A stretch of DNA of 64,000 nt from Ignavibacteria bacterium (GCA_016716125.1 JADJWZ010000037.1:1-64000); one strand, 5' to 3'. Positions 37,262 to 46,402 are shown, counted from the first letter of the stretch. Program-made: numbers and translations. Notes: generated by a model from the sequence alone, not told the origin.

Positions 37262-37909
37262 ATGTCTAATCTTAAAACTTTATTTGCTTTACTGTTCTTA
37301 GTAATGGTTCTTTTAAATACCAATACTTTAAAAGCAACTACTATTAACATTACTTCAACAAATTTTGTATTCACTCCGGCTAATGTTAGCGCAGTAGTTG
37401 GTGACACAATTAAATGGACAAATTTAAGCGGAAGCCATACCACCACCTGCAACGGTCAGCAGGGAACGGCACGTCCAAATGGTGCAGCGCCATGGAATGC
37501 CCCTCTGGACAATAATAATCTTACTTTTTCATATGTAATTACTGTTCCCGGAAATTATCAATACGTCTGTATACCGCATTCACCTGATATGTCAGGTGTA
37601 ATTATTGCAACTGTATCCTCTATTTCTCAGTTGAACGAAATCGCAACCGGTTTTGAACTATCTCAGAATTATCCGAATCCATTTAATCCGGAAACTGAGA
37701 TAAATTTTTCGATCCCTTTTTCATCAAATGTAAATCTTGATATTTATAATATTGCGGGACAGAATGTTTCTTCACTTATAAATCAAAGATTAACACCCGG
37801 AGCTTATAAAGTCAGATGGAATGCTTCAAACATTACAAGCGGAGTGTATTTTTATACCTTAAGAACGGAAAACTTTTCTGAAACGAAAAAAATGTTTCTT
37901 ATTAAATAA
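37262..37909 (+). CDS. Plastocyanin-like cupredoxin with T9SS sorting domain
   Basis: This 215-residue protein has a signal peptide (1-25), a cupredoxin domain (26-118) and a T9SS domain (about 130-215, LSQNYPNPFNPETEINFSI). The copper site is intact by motif: His59 (LSGSHTT), Cys103 and His106 (YVCIPHSPDM) with Met110 nearby as axial ligand candidate. Cupredoxins carry single electrons through type 1 copper. The tag predicts surface or extracellular placement rather than a periplasmic pool. It sits directly before the Rieske gene, suggesting an electron-transfer pair. A decayed relative is at 5520-6407. Confidence 0.9.
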   Translation: MSNLKTLFALLFLVMVLLNTNTLKATTINITSTNFVFTPANVSAVVGDTIKWTNLSGSHTTTCNGQQGTARPNGAAPWNAPLDNNNLTFSYVITVPGNYQYVCIPHSPDMSGVIIATVSSISQLNEIATGFELSQNYPNPFNPETEINFSIPFSSNVNLDIYNIAGQNVSSLINQRLTPGAYKVRWNASNITSGVYFYTLRTENFSETKKMFLIK

Positions 37910-37956
37910 TTATAAACAGAAGATTTTTTAAAACTAAAATTAAAATTTAAAACCAT

Positions 37957-38388
37957 ATGAGTAAAGAAAATTTAAACAGAAGGGATTTCTTAAAATCTTC
38001 TGTAAAGACGGTTACAATCGGAGGTTTGATATTAAGTACTTTCGATATTAAAAAATTAATAGCTTCATCTTCGGAAGTAAATTCCGCACAGGCAAAGGTT
38101 ATAAATTTAACTGATTATCCTGCTTTGGGCAGTACAGGCGGACATGAAATGATAGATTCAAATACTATTGTAATCAGAACAGGCAGTAATAAATTTACAG
38201 CTCTGAGTACAGTTTGTACTCATAAAAAATGTGATGTTGAGTTCTTAGGCGATGGTTTTGAGTGTCCGTGTCACGGATCCACTTTTTCTAAAACCGGAAA
38301 AGTTACAAACGGTCCGGCTAAGAAAAACCTTAAAAGCTACAAAACAAATTATAATGAAGCAGATAATACTTTGACTATAAATAAGTAA
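37957..38388 (+). CDS. Rieske [2Fe-2S] protein
   Basis: This 143-residue protein has a twin-arginine-like N-terminus (NRRDFLKSSVKTVTIGGLIL, residues 7-26) and a Rieske domain. Cluster ligands are Cys87 and His89 (CTHKKC) with Cys103 and His106 (CPCHGS). Cys92 and Cys105 are placed for the stabilising disulfide of high-potential Rieske proteins. Such proteins belong to cytochrome bc complexes or act as soluble carriers. No cytochrome b is nearby, so the likely partner is the upstream cupredoxin. Tat export is plausible (a tatA gene occurs elsewhere in the window). A strong terminator follows. Confidence 0.92.
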   Translation: MSKENLNRRDFLKSSVKTVTIGGLILSTFDIKKLIASSSEVNSAQAKVINLTDYPALGSTGGHEMIDSNTIVIRTGSNKFTALSTVCTHKKCDVEFLGDGFECPCHGSTFSKTGKVTNGPAKKNLKSYKTNYNEADNTLTINK

Positions 38389-38414
38389 TTAAAAGTTGGT
38401 TAGGTAATATAGTG

Positions 38415-38451
38415 AAACCCGAATCTTTATTTTCAGGATTCGGGTTTTTTC
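38415..38451 (+). terminator. Intrinsic terminator after the Rieske gene
   Basis: AAACCCGAATC (38415-38425) pairs perfectly with GATTCGGGTTT (38437-38447) across an 11-base loop, followed by TTT. It closes the FN3-cupredoxin-Rieske operon. Confidence 0.93.
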
Positions 38452-38562
38452 ATTTTTATGAAAATTATTTCAATTTATTTGCGAATATTTCAAATAATTG
38501 AAAATTTTTTCCTTAAAGAAATAAAAATTCATACTATTTATTCAATTTCACCATATTTCTTG

Positions 38563-38578
38563 TGGCACGGCAATTGTA
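38563..38578 (+). promoter_or_regulatory. Possible sigma-54 type promoter for hsp20
   Basis: The sequence TGGCACGGCAATTGTA lies 58-73 bases before the hsp20 ATG. It matches the -24 part of the sigma-54 consensus (TGGCAC) and the spacing to a TTG element. The usual GC at -12 reads GT here. The position suits a promoter, and no other clear element is visible. Sigma-54 control of hsp20 is inference. Confidence 0.45.
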
Positions 38579-38635
38579 ATATATGATTGTGTTAAAGATA
38601 AAATAAAATAATAAAATAATAAGGAGAAAAGAAAA

Positions 38636-39073
38636 ATGAACATAGTAAAATTCAAAAAAGACTCGGATTTACTTAATGACACATTCAAATCAATTTTTAC
38701 AAGCCCGTTATTCGGTCAGCTTGAAAACTTCAATCCAAACACAAATTTTTTACCAAAAGTAAGAATCACTGAAGACAGGGATAATTTCTTTATTAATATG
38801 GAAATTCCCGGAATGACAAAAGAAGATGTCAAGATTTCAGTAGAAAATAATATATTAAGTGTCAACGGTGTAAAAAAGCAGGAAAAGAAAACCGATGATA
38901 CTAATCTGATCACAAATGAGATTTATTACGGTGAATTCAGCAGAAGTTTTAATCTTTCAAAAGAAATAAAAATTGATTCAATTGATGCAGAATATAAAGA
39001 AGGAATGCTTAACATTACATTGCCAAAAGTAGAAGAAGCAAAACCGGTTGTAAAAGAAATTAACATTAAGTAA
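38636..39073 (+). CDS. Small heat-shock protein Hsp20
   Basis: This 145-residue protein is a holdase chaperone. The alpha-crystallin domain spans about 45-135 (DNFFINMEIPGMTKEDVKIS, then YGEFSRSFNLSKEIKIDS), with the closing strand GMLNITLPKVEE (the conserved GxLxxxLPK motif) near residue 125. A good ribosome binding site (AAGGAG) precedes the ATG. It has its own terminator 20 bases downstream and dnaK comes next, so it is a separate heat-shock unit. Confidence 0.95.
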   Translation: MNIVKFKKDSDLLNDTFKSIFTSPLFGQLENFNPNTNFLPKVRITEDRDNFFINMEIPGMTKEDVKISVENNILSVNGVKKQEKKTDDTNLITNEIYYGEFSRSFNLSKEIKIDSIDAEYKEGMLNITLPKVEEAKPVVKEINIK

Positions 39074-39092
39074 TATCAGTATATTTAATCAA

Positions 39093-39123
39093 AAAGGGTG
39101 AGAGAAACTCACCCTTTATTTTT
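39093..39123 (+). terminator. Intrinsic terminator after hsp20
   Basis: AAAGGGTGAG (39093-39102) pairs perfectly with CTCACCCTTT (39108-39117) across the 5-base loop AGAAA, followed by ATTTTTTT. It separates hsp20 from dnaK. Confidence 0.93.
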
Positions 39124-39189
39124 TTAACATTATGTAAAAGTTACAGAACTTTTGCATTAAAAAAAATTTTAAGAAAGGGTAAAAATAAT

Positions 39190-41130
39190 ATGGGAAAAAT
39201 TATTGGTATAGATTTAGGAACGACTAATTCCTGCGTTGCTGTAATGGAAGGTAACGATCCTGTTGTGATCCCGAATGCAGAAGGCGCGCGGACGACTCCG
39301 TCTGCGGTAGCTTTTACTAAAACAGGTGACAGATTAGTCGGAGAGCCGGCTAAAAGGCAGGCGGTAACAAATCCTCAAAACACCATCTTTTCAATCAAAA
39401 GATTTATGGGAAGAAGATTTGATGAGGTTACCGAAGAGATAAAGAAAGTTCCTTATAAAGTTATTAAAGGAGAAAATGATACAGCAAGAGTCGAAATAGA
39501 TGATAAAAATTCCGGACAGAAAAGAATTTATTCACCTCCTGAAATTTCCTCGATGATTCTTCAGAAAATGAAAAAGACAGCTGAAGATTATCTCGGTCAG
39601 CCGGTAACGGAAGCAGTCATAACTGTTCCCGCGTATTTTAATGACGCTCAGAGACAAGCCACTAAAGATGCAGGTAAAATTGCAGGTCTCGATGTGAAGA
39701 GAATTATAAATGAACCTACTGCAGCAGCTTTGGCATATGGTCTTGATAAAAAGAAAACTAATGAAAAAGTAGTTGTATATGATTTAGGAGGCGGTACTTT
39801 TGACGTGTCAATTCTGGAATTAGGCGATGGTGTGTTTGAAGTAAAATCCACACACGGTGATACACACCTCGGGGGTGATGATTTTGATCAGGTTCTCATA
39901 GACTATCTTGCCGATGAGTTTAAAAAGAAAGAAGGCATAGATCTCAGAAATGATCCAATGGCATTACAAAGATTAAAAGAAGCTGCTGAAAATGCAAAGA
40001 AAGCGCTTTCGTCAAGTTCTCAGACAGAAGTAAATCTTCCTTATATTACTGCTACAGCAGAAGGTCCGAAGTTTTTACTTGAAACCATAACAAGAGCTAA
40101 ATTTGAATCTCTTATCAGTGATCTGGTTGAAAAAACTGTCGGTCCGTGTAAGAAAGCAATTGAAGACTCCGGTCTGAGCCTGAATGAAATTGACGAAGTA
40201 ATTCTCGTCGGAGGTTCTACTAGAATTCCGCTTGTTCAGGAAACAGTTAAGAAATTATTTGGTAAAGAGCCGAATAAAAGCGTGAATCCGGATGAAGTAG
40301 TTGCAATTGGCGCTGCTATTCAGGGTGGTGTGCTTTCTGGAGATGTACATGATGTATTGCTGCTGGATGTTACACCATTATCACTAGGTATTGAAACTCT
40401 CGGCGGCGTTATGACCAAACTGATTGAATCGAATTCAACCATTCCGACGAAGAAGTCTCAGATATTCTCCACAGCTGCTGATAATCAGCCTTCTGTAGAA
40501 ATTCATGTGCTTCAGGGCGAAAGAGCAATGGCAACTGATAACAGAACTATAGGAAGATTCCATCTCGGCGGAATACCGCGAGCTCCAAGAGGAACTCCGC
40601 AAATTGAAGTTACTTTTGATATTGATGCTAACGGTATTTTGAATGTGGCTGCTACAGATAAAGGTACCGGCAAACAACAACAGATAAAGATCACGCATTC
40701 ATCAGGTCTTTCTGATTCGGAAATTGAAAAGATGAAAACTGATGCGAAAGAACATGAAGGTGATGACCTTAAGAAAAAGGAATTGATCGAGATGAAAAAT
40801 CAGGCTGACGCTATGGTATTTCAGGGTGAAAAACAGCTCAAGGAATTTGAGGAAAAACTTAATCCTGAGACCAGATCGAAAATTCAAATGGCGCTGGACA
40901 GATTAAAAGACGCTGTGAAGAGTGATAATCTCAGTACGCTTACTTCTGCAATTGAGGAATATAACAACGTGTGGAATGAAGCTTCATCACAGATGTATTC
41001 TGAAACTACAGGCGCAGACGGAAAGCAGACAGGACAAACAGATTCACAGCCCGGTAAAGAAAACACCGGAGCTCCTGATGGTAATGTTGAGAATGCTGAT
41101 TTCGAAGTAGTAGATGACGATAAAAAATAA
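39190..41130 (+). CDS. dnaK: Chaperone DnaK (Hsp70)
   Basis: This 646-residue protein is a full-length DnaK. The ATPase domain opens with MGKIIGIDLGTTNSCVAVME (phosphate 1 motif). VYDLGGGTFDVSILELGDG is the phosphate 2 motif and ILVGGSTRIPLVQ the adenosine motif. The substrate-binding domain follows (VMTKLIESNSTIPTKKSQIF), with a helical lid to the acidic C-terminus EVVDDDKK. DnaK folds and refolds proteins with DnaJ and GrpE, neither of which is in the window. A purine-rich AAGAAAGGG tract precedes the ATG at 39190. Confidence 0.98.
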   Translation: MGKIIGIDLGTTNSCVAVMEGNDPVVIPNAEGARTTPSAVAFTKTGDRLVGEPAKRQAVTNPQNTIFSIKRFMGRRFDEVTEEIKKVPYKVIKGENDTARVEIDDKNSGQKRIYSPPEISSMILQKMKKTAEDYLGQPVTEAVITVPAYFNDAQRQATKDAGKIAGLDVKRIINEPTAAALAYGLDKKKTNEKVVVYDLGGGTFDVSILELGDGVFEVKSTHGDTHLGGDDFDQVLIDYLADEFKKKEGIDLRNDPMALQRLKEAAENAKKALSSSSQTEVNLPYITATAEGPKFLLETITRAKFESLISDLVEKTVGPCKKAIEDSGLSLNEIDEVILVGGSTRIPLVQETVKKLFGKEPNKSVNPDEVVAIGAAIQGGVLSGDVHDVLLLDVTPLSLGIETLGGVMTKLIESNSTIPTKKSQIFSTAADNQPSVEIHVLQGERAMATDNRTIGRFHLGGIPRAPRGTPQIEVTFDIDANGILNVAATDKGTGKQQQIKITHSSGLSDSEIEKMKTDAKEHEGDDLKKKELIEMKNQADAMVFQGEKQLKEFEEKLNPETRSKIQMALDRLKDAVKSDNLSTLTSAIEEYNNVWNEASSQMYSETTGADGKQTGQTDSQPGKENTGAPDGNVENADFEVVDDDKK

Positions 41131-41160
41131 TTTAGTATAAAAGCAGATATAGTAATAATT

Positions 41161-41194
41161 AACCCGCTTCCTCCCAAAAGAAGCGGGTTTTTTT
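41161..41194. terminator. Terminator between dnaK and the fusion nuclease
   Basis: AACCCGCTTC (41161-41170) pairs with GAAGCGGGTT (41180-41189) across a 9-base loop, followed by TTTTT. It ends dnaK. The convergent nuclease gene stops at 41193, inside the T run, so the hairpin may serve both. Confidence 0.9.
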
Positions 41195-42920
41195 ATGCAG
41201 TTATAAATTTCATTACATCATTCAAAGAATGATCTTCCCCGATCTCAAATACACTGTTCCTGTCTTTGTTCAATGCAAGCCAGTTTGAGATTACTTTTAT
41301 TTCATCAAGTTCAGCCGGATTGAATTTATGCTGTACAAATTTACTTAATGAAAAAAACAGATAGTCCGCTGAGTCAGATAACTCTCCAATGATTTCATTC
41401 TGATCAATCTCATTTTCTTCTGAAACTGAATATGTCTTTGCAAGCTTTCCGTTATGAATGAAAAAAAATTCTTTTGCCGAATCATTCACACATTTTATAA
41501 TTATCTTTTTTCCGTTTATTGCTGATGTAATTACCTTCTGATAACTCATAACTTTTTTTATATCCTTCAGCCTGTCCCTTATGAATGCAGCGCTTTCATA
41601 GTCCATATTTTCCGAATATTCCTGCATCTTCACTTCATACAGTTTTTGAACAGAATATTTTTCCGACTCGGTAATAAATTTATGAACTCTGAATACTTCT
41701 TTGTCATACTCATATTTACTCTGAGTAAAATTACACGGCGCATTACACTTGCCGATTTCATTATACATACAAACAGAGTGATCGATTGAGGCTTTTAATA
41801 TTTTTTTCTCACACTTTCTCATTTTAAATTCATCATCAATATCTTTTAATAATCTGTTCACAGTCATTCCGCTTCTGAACGGACCGTAATAATTTGCGCC
41901 GTCATTTTCAATTTCATAAACTTTCTCGACTTTAGGATAACTGTTCTGCACATCAATTTTTAAGAAAGGGTGATACCTGTATCTTTTAAGCGCTGAATTA
42001 AATCTTGGTTTATGCTGCTTTATCATTTTTGACTCAAGTATAAGCGCGGAAAGTTCCGAGTTAGTAACTTCATATTCAAGTGCAGCGATATTACTCAGAA
42101 GCTTTCTTATCTTAACGGGAAATTCAGAGTTATGTCTGAAATAACCGGAGACTCTCTCTCTTATATCTTTTGCTTTTCCAATATATAATATTTCACCGTC
42201 TTTGCTTTTCATATAATACACTCCGGGCTTCCGGGGTAGTTCTTTAAGGGACAATCCGATTCGCTTCAATGCCGGAGATAAATTCTCGCTTCCGTAAATT
42301 TTCGAATTCTGAAATCTAATAACATCTTTGATATCTTCATATTCAAATTTTTCTGAAAGTATTCCGAGAAAGTATCTGAATACTTTTGCAGTGGCAAGCG
42401 CATCATCATAAGCTCTGTGCTGATTTTTTATTTTAATTCCTAAATGGGCAGTTACATTGCCTAAGGATTTACTCTTCAGTCTTTTCAAAAGTCTGTTGGC
42501 AAGTTTACACGTGCAAAGTGATTTCATCTCAAACTTAATTCCTTCTCTTTCGAATGAATGAAAAAGAAATTTATAGTCAAAGCCCGCATTATGTCCTACA
42601 AAATAAACTTCGGTATCCGTATCAGATCTGAGATCAGAATTTAATTTTGAATCTGATTCAGACTTCAGGAAATCCATAATATCATTTGCGATCATTCCGA
42701 ATGACGGTTTCCCGAAAACATCTGAATTGCTGATACCCGTTAACTTTGTAATAAAGTATGGAATATGCTGACCGGGATTAATGAGACTTTTAAATTCTCC
42801 GGTGATCTCGCCGTCCTGAATTCTGATCATTGCGATCTCCGTGATTCGGTTGTTATACGGAGACATACCGGTGGTCTCAACATCACAAACGATATAGGTG
42901 GGACAGTATATACTTTCCAA
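41193..42920 (-). CDS. Exonuclease-GIY-YIG fusion (DnaQ-like plus UvrC-like)
   Basis: This 575-residue protein joins a DEDDh 3'-5' exonuclease (about 8-185: CDVETTGMSPYNNRITEIAM for Exo I, VGHNAGFDYKFL for Exo II, HRAYDDALATAKVF for Exo III) to a UvrC-like part. The GIY-YIG nuclease segment (about 232-315) reads KPGVYYMKSKDGEILYIGKA. A Cys cluster (CEKKI, CMYNEIGKCNAPC) and a UVR-type helix (YESAAFIRDRLKDIKKVMS, near 430) follow. The C-terminal RNase H-like nuclease of full UvrC is not evident. Similar DnaQ-UvrC fusions occur in Actinobacteria and Bacteroidota and may act in back-up nucleotide excision, like Cho. Confidence 0.93.
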   Translation of the reverse strand: MESIYCPTYIVCDVETTGMSPYNNRITEIAMIRIQDGEITGEFKSLINPGQHIPYFITKLTGISNSDVFGKPSFGMIANDIMDFLKSESDSKLNSDLRSDTDTEVYFVGHNAGFDYKFLFHSFEREGIKFEMKSLCTCKLANRLLKRLKSKSLGNVTAHLGIKIKNQHRAYDDALATAKVFRYFLGILSEKFEYEDIKDVIRFQNSKIYGSENLSPALKRIGLSLKELPRKPGVYYMKSKDGEILYIGKAKDIRERVSGYFRHNSEFPVKIRKLLSNIAALEYEVTNSELSALILESKMIKQHKPRFNSALKRYRYHPFLKIDVQNSYPKVEKVYEIENDGANYYGPFRSGMTVNRLLKDIDDEFKMRKCEKKILKASIDHSVCMYNEIGKCNAPCNFTQSKYEYDKEVFRVHKFITESEKYSVQKLYEVKMQEYSENMDYESAAFIRDRLKDIKKVMSYQKVITSAINGKKIIIKCVNDSAKEFFFIHNGKLAKTYSVSEENEIDQNEIIGELSDSADYLFFSLSKFVQHKFNPAELDEIKVISNWLALNKDRNSVFEIGEDHSLNDVMKFITA

Positions 42921-43169
42921 GATGACTTAAGATTTAAAGATCAAATATAAAAATATGTAAAGAATGTTACTATTGAAAAAATAAATAAAAATCAGACCGG
43001 ATCCATTTATTAGCTAAGTTGTTTTCCTGATAATATTACACTTTAACCATTTGTATTCTAAGAGTTATATATTCTCAGCATAAGTGATAATAAATTTTAT
43101 TTTTTATTATAAGTGAAAATTACTAAGTTATGTATTATAATATTTGAATCAATCAGCTTAAAATAATTC

Positions 43170-44147
43170 TTGAAAAAATTCTGGAGAAATCTGGTAATAA
43201 AATCCATTCGCAGAAAAAATCAAAGCGGGATGAAAGGGAAGACTTTCTCTGCTTATCAATTAGCCCGCGGCTTCAGAAATCTGAGAATAACAATTGTAAC
43301 TTTTTTTAAAAACCTGATAATGACAACGATAGGGATCACCTGCGCAGCATTTGGTCTCAAAAGTTTTTTACTTCCTAATAAATTTCTCGACGGCGGAGCA
43401 ACGGGCATTGCAATGTTGTTATCGCAATTAACTAACTTATCGCTTTCTGTCCTGATTCTTTTGGTTAATATTCCTTTCATTATACTTGGATACAGTGTAC
43501 TTGGTAAAAGCTTTACGATAAAAACCGCAGTTGTAATTACCGGTCTTTCAATTGTACTGGCAGTTTCTGATTTCCCGCAGATCACAAGCGATAAATTATT
43601 AGTATCAGTTTTCGGAGGTTTTTTTCTCGGTGCGGGAATTGGGTTAACCGTCAGAAGCGGCGCTGTGCTTGACGGAACTGAAATACTCGCGATATTTATG
43701 AGCAGAAAATTCGGCACTACAATCGGCGATATTCTTTTTGGAATAAATATATTAGTGTTTTCTTCAGCTGCGTATTTCTTTTCGATTGAATCGGCGCTGT
43801 ATTCCATCATAACTTATCTTTCCGCTTCCAAGACAGTTGATTTTATAATTGAAGGAATTGAAGAATACACCGGGATTACTATTGTATCCAGACGCAGTGA
43901 AGAAATCAGGGAGATGATAATAAATGAAATGGGAAGAGGCGTTACAATTTATACCGGCAAAAAAGGATATGGTAAAACCGGAGAGTTCGTGGATATGGAT
44001 GTAATTTATTCTGTAATAACCAGACTTGAAGTAAGCAAGATGTATTCTGAAATTCAAAAACTCGATCCGAATGCATTTATTGTTAACAGCAGTGTAAGGG
44101 ATACTAAAGGAGGCATAATAAAAAAGCGTCCTTTAAAGCATCAGTAA
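43170..44147 (+). CDS. YitT-family membrane protein (DUF161 and DUF2179)
   Basis: This 325-residue protein has five or six membrane helices (about 48-215, IGITCAAFGLKSFLLPNKFL start) followed by a cytoplasmic DUF2179 domain (about 235-310, EYTGITIVSRRSEEIREMII, RGVTIYTGKKGYGKTGE). The GGATGIAMLL and GAVLDGTEILAI glycine-rich segments are typical of the family. Members are annotated as putative transporters without a known substrate. The frame begins with TTG at 43170. An internal ATG at 43230 (MKGKTFSAYQLARGF) is an equally good start, and would remove a basic 20-residue extension. Confidence 0.85.
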   Translation: MKKFWRNLVIKSIRRKNQSGMKGKTFSAYQLARGFRNLRITIVTFFKNLIMTTIGITCAAFGLKSFLLPNKFLDGGATGIAMLLSQLTNLSLSVLILLVNIPFIILGYSVLGKSFTIKTAVVITGLSIVLAVSDFPQITSDKLLVSVFGGFFLGAGIGLTVRSGAVLDGTEILAIFMSRKFGTTIGDILFGINILVFSSAAYFFSIESALYSIITYLSASKTVDFIIEGIEEYTGITIVSRRSEEIREMIINEMGRGVTIYTGKKGYGKTGEFVDMDVIYSVITRLEVSKMYSEIQKLDPNAFIVNSSVRDTKGGIIKKRPLKHQ

Positions 44148-44203
44148 ATATTAATATTTTAAATATGGAAAAATAGATTACTGACTAAGGAATTTCAGAT
44201 TGC

Positions 44204-44242
44204 AAATAAAAAAACTCCTGCCAAAATATTTTCACAGGAGTT
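44204..44242 (-). terminator. Terminator of the DUF1579 gene
   Basis: On the minus strand AACTCCTG (44242-44235) pairs with CAGGAGTT (44220-44213) across a 14-base loop, followed by TTTTTATTT. It lies 20 bases after the DUF1579 stop, and also sits between the convergent YitT gene and DUF1579. Confidence 0.9.
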
Positions 44243-44261
44243 CATCACTAAATTAATAAGC

Positions 44262-44831
44262 TTATTTTCTTTTATACAAAATTTCCATCCCCTTAAATTC
44301 AGAACCATTCTTTGTAAAATACATTTCCATTTTATGATTATCGTTATCTGTCATAGTAAATACTTCTCTAACATCAATTAATTGTTTTGTTTCAGGATCG
44401 ACCATCTGACCTGTCAATGTGGCAGAGTTTGTAGCTTCATCCCATTTTCCTTTAAGAAACATTATACCTGTTCCCATATTATCAAACCAAATGGAATGAA
44501 ATTCATTCATAGCATTATCATATCCGAGCAGACTCATTCCTTCAAAAGGCATACCCATCATGTCACCCGTATGTTTACCCTGCTGATATCTTCCTCCCAT
44601 GATCATTGAAAAAACCGCCTCGCTTTTAGTGCTCATCGGCGGAGCGCCGGGTGCCATCCAGAATGTGTTATCTCCTGTCCATGCCCCGTCGCTTTTTGCA
44701 AGCATTTCATGCACAGCTCCGGGTGTCATATAGTCCATCCATGCTTTCATTTCCTCCTGAGTCTGAGCAAATACTTTTGAGAATGAAACGCAAATAATTA
44801 AAGCAAAGAATAATTGTGTTAATTTTTTCAT
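44262..44831 (-). CDS. DUF1579-family exported protein
   Basis: This 189-residue protein has a signal peptide (1-22, LFFALIICVSFSKVFA) and a beta-barrel-like DUF1579 domain. WTGDNTFWMAPGAPPMSTKS, GGRYQQGKHTGDMMGMPFEG and ENFHSIWFDNMGTG-like segments match the family pattern. Members are small periplasmic or lipocalin-fold proteins without a known role. It is rich in Met and Trp. The gene is single, with its own terminator. Confidence 0.88.
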   Translation of the reverse strand: MKKLTQLFFALIICVSFSKVFAQTQEEMKAWMDYMTPGAVHEMLAKSDGAWTGDNTFWMAPGAPPMSTKSEAVFSMIMGGRYQQGKHTGDMMGMPFEGMSLLGYDNAMNEFHSIWFDNMGTGIMFLKGKWDEATNSATLTGQMVDPETKQLIDVREVFTMTDNDNHKMEMYFTKNGSEFKGMEILYKRK

Positions 44832-45165
44832 TTTAATTCCTTTCGTTTTTTAAATGCAAAAATAATTTTTTTAGTAATAAATAAAAATGAATTACTGATT
44901 TTTTTTAAATCCAACTTTGTATACAATTCCGATGACTATTATAAGTGTTCCGGTCTTCTTTAAATATTTATTTGAAGAATATATAACGGCTAATATGAGA
45001 AACCGATTATGTTTTTCAAAATTTTCTAAAAATCCGGACATACTACATTTAATATTTATGTCAATCTCTCTATAAAAAATAATGTATCAAACTCTTAGTT
45101 AAAAAATCCTATTTTACATAAATCAAAAATCCAGTAACTTTTTTATACATTAATTATTTTATTTC
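44832..45165. other. Divergent intergenic region upstream of kbl
   Basis: This 334-base AT-rich gap lies between the DUF1579 gene and kbl, which are transcribed away from each other. It holds both promoters. I see no open frame or RNA motif; a short AT-rich stretch around 45080-45150 could be the kbl promoter area. Confidence 0.4.
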
Positions 45166-46359
45166 ATGTTTACTCAATTTCAATCTCAGCTTCAGAAAGA
45201 ATTAGATTCGATAAAGGAGCAGGGGCTTTTTAAACAGGAGAGGATCATCGAGACACCGCAGGGAGCGGAGATCACTGCAAACGGAAAACAAGTTCTGAAC
45301 TTCTGCGCAAACAACTATCTCGGACTTTCATCACATCCGGATGTTATAAAAGCCGCTCACGAAACACTTGACAGTTACGGATATGGAATGTCTTCCGTCA
45401 GATTTATATGCGGTACACAAACAATTCATAAAACACTGGAAAAAAAATTGAGCGAGTTTCTCGGTACTGAAGACACAATATTATATGCAGCTTGCTTTGA
45501 CGCTAACGGCGGTGTATTCGAACCGCTTCTCGGAGATGCTGACGCTATTATTTCCGATGAACTAAATCACGCCAGCATCATTGACGGAGTGCGTCTGTGC
45601 AAAGCTATGAGATTCAGATATAAGAATAATGACATGGCGGATCTCGAAGTAAAAATTAAAGAAGCAAAAGAAAAAGGAGCAAAGCAAATACTCATTTGTA
45701 CTGACGGAGCTTTTTCCATGGATGGAGTGATCGCAAATCTGAAAGGAATATGTGACTTAGCCGACAAATATGAAGCTTTGGTCATGACTGATGAATGTCA
45801 TTGCACGGGATTTCTGGGAAAGACCGGAAGAGGTTCAATAGAAGTGAATGATGTAATAGGAAGAGTTGATATTATTACGGGAACGCTTGGCAAAGCGTTA
45901 GGCGGAGCAATGGGCGGCTTCACAAGCGGAAGAAAAGAGATCATTGAAATGCTCAGGCAAAGAAGCAGACCGTATCTGTTTTCAAATTCACTTGCGCCGG
46001 CAATTGCGGGAGCTTCTGTCAAAGTACTGGACCTGCTGAGTGAGACTACGGAATTAAGAGACAAACTTGAAGAGAATACTAAATACTTCCGTGAGAAAAT
46101 GACTGAAGCCGGTTTTGACATTAAGCCGGGAATACATCCGATAGTTCCTATAATGCTATATGATGCAAAGCTTTCGCAGGACATGGCGTCAAGACTTCTT
46201 GAAGAGGGAATTTATGTAATAGGATTTTTCTATCCCGTAGTCGCAAAAGGACTTGCGAGGATCAGGGTTCAGCTCTCCGCTGCGCATTCAAGAGAAGATC
46301 TTGATAAATGTATTTCAGCATTTATTAAAGTCGGCAAAGAACTGGATGTATTGAAATAA
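45166..46359 (+). CDS. kbl: Glycine C-acetyltransferase (2-amino-3-ketobutyrate CoA ligase)
   Basis: This 397-residue PLP enzyme of the alpha-oxoamine synthase family cleaves 2-amino-3-ketobutyrate with CoA to glycine and acetyl-CoA in threonine breakdown. Clear features are NFCANNYLGLSSHPDVI near the N-terminus, DELNHASIIDGVRLCKA, the PLP-phosphate contact MTDECHCTGFLGKTGRGS and the Schiff-base lysine in TGTLGKALGGAMGGF. The partner threonine dehydrogenase gene (tdh) is not adjacent. Close relatives (BioF, HemA, serine palmitoyltransferase) are alternatives, but the N-terminus and FYPVVAKGLARIRVQLSAAH favour Kbl. Confidence 0.95.
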   Translation: MFTQFQSQLQKELDSIKEQGLFKQERIIETPQGAEITANGKQVLNFCANNYLGLSSHPDVIKAAHETLDSYGYGMSSVRFICGTQTIHKTLEKKLSEFLGTEDTILYAACFDANGGVFEPLLGDADAIISDELNHASIIDGVRLCKAMRFRYKNNDMADLEVKIKEAKEKGAKQILICTDGAFSMDGVIANLKGICDLADKYEALVMTDECHCTGFLGKTGRGSIEVNDVIGRVDIITGTLGKALGGAMGGFTSGRKEIIEMLRQRSRPYLFSNSLAPAIAGASVKVLDLLSETTELRDKLEENTKYFREKMTEAGFDIKPGIHPIVPIMLYDAKLSQDMASRLLEEGIYVIGFFYPVVAKGLARIRVQLSAAHSREDLDKCISAFIKVGKELDVLK

Positions 46360-46402
46360 ATTATTTAATAGAATATAATCACAAAATCAGACAGATAATA
46401 AA

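Noticed and set aside
43256..43810. Long minus-strand frame inside yitT as a gene
   Set aside because: Antisense shadow of a clear membrane-protein gene with a low-complexity translation.
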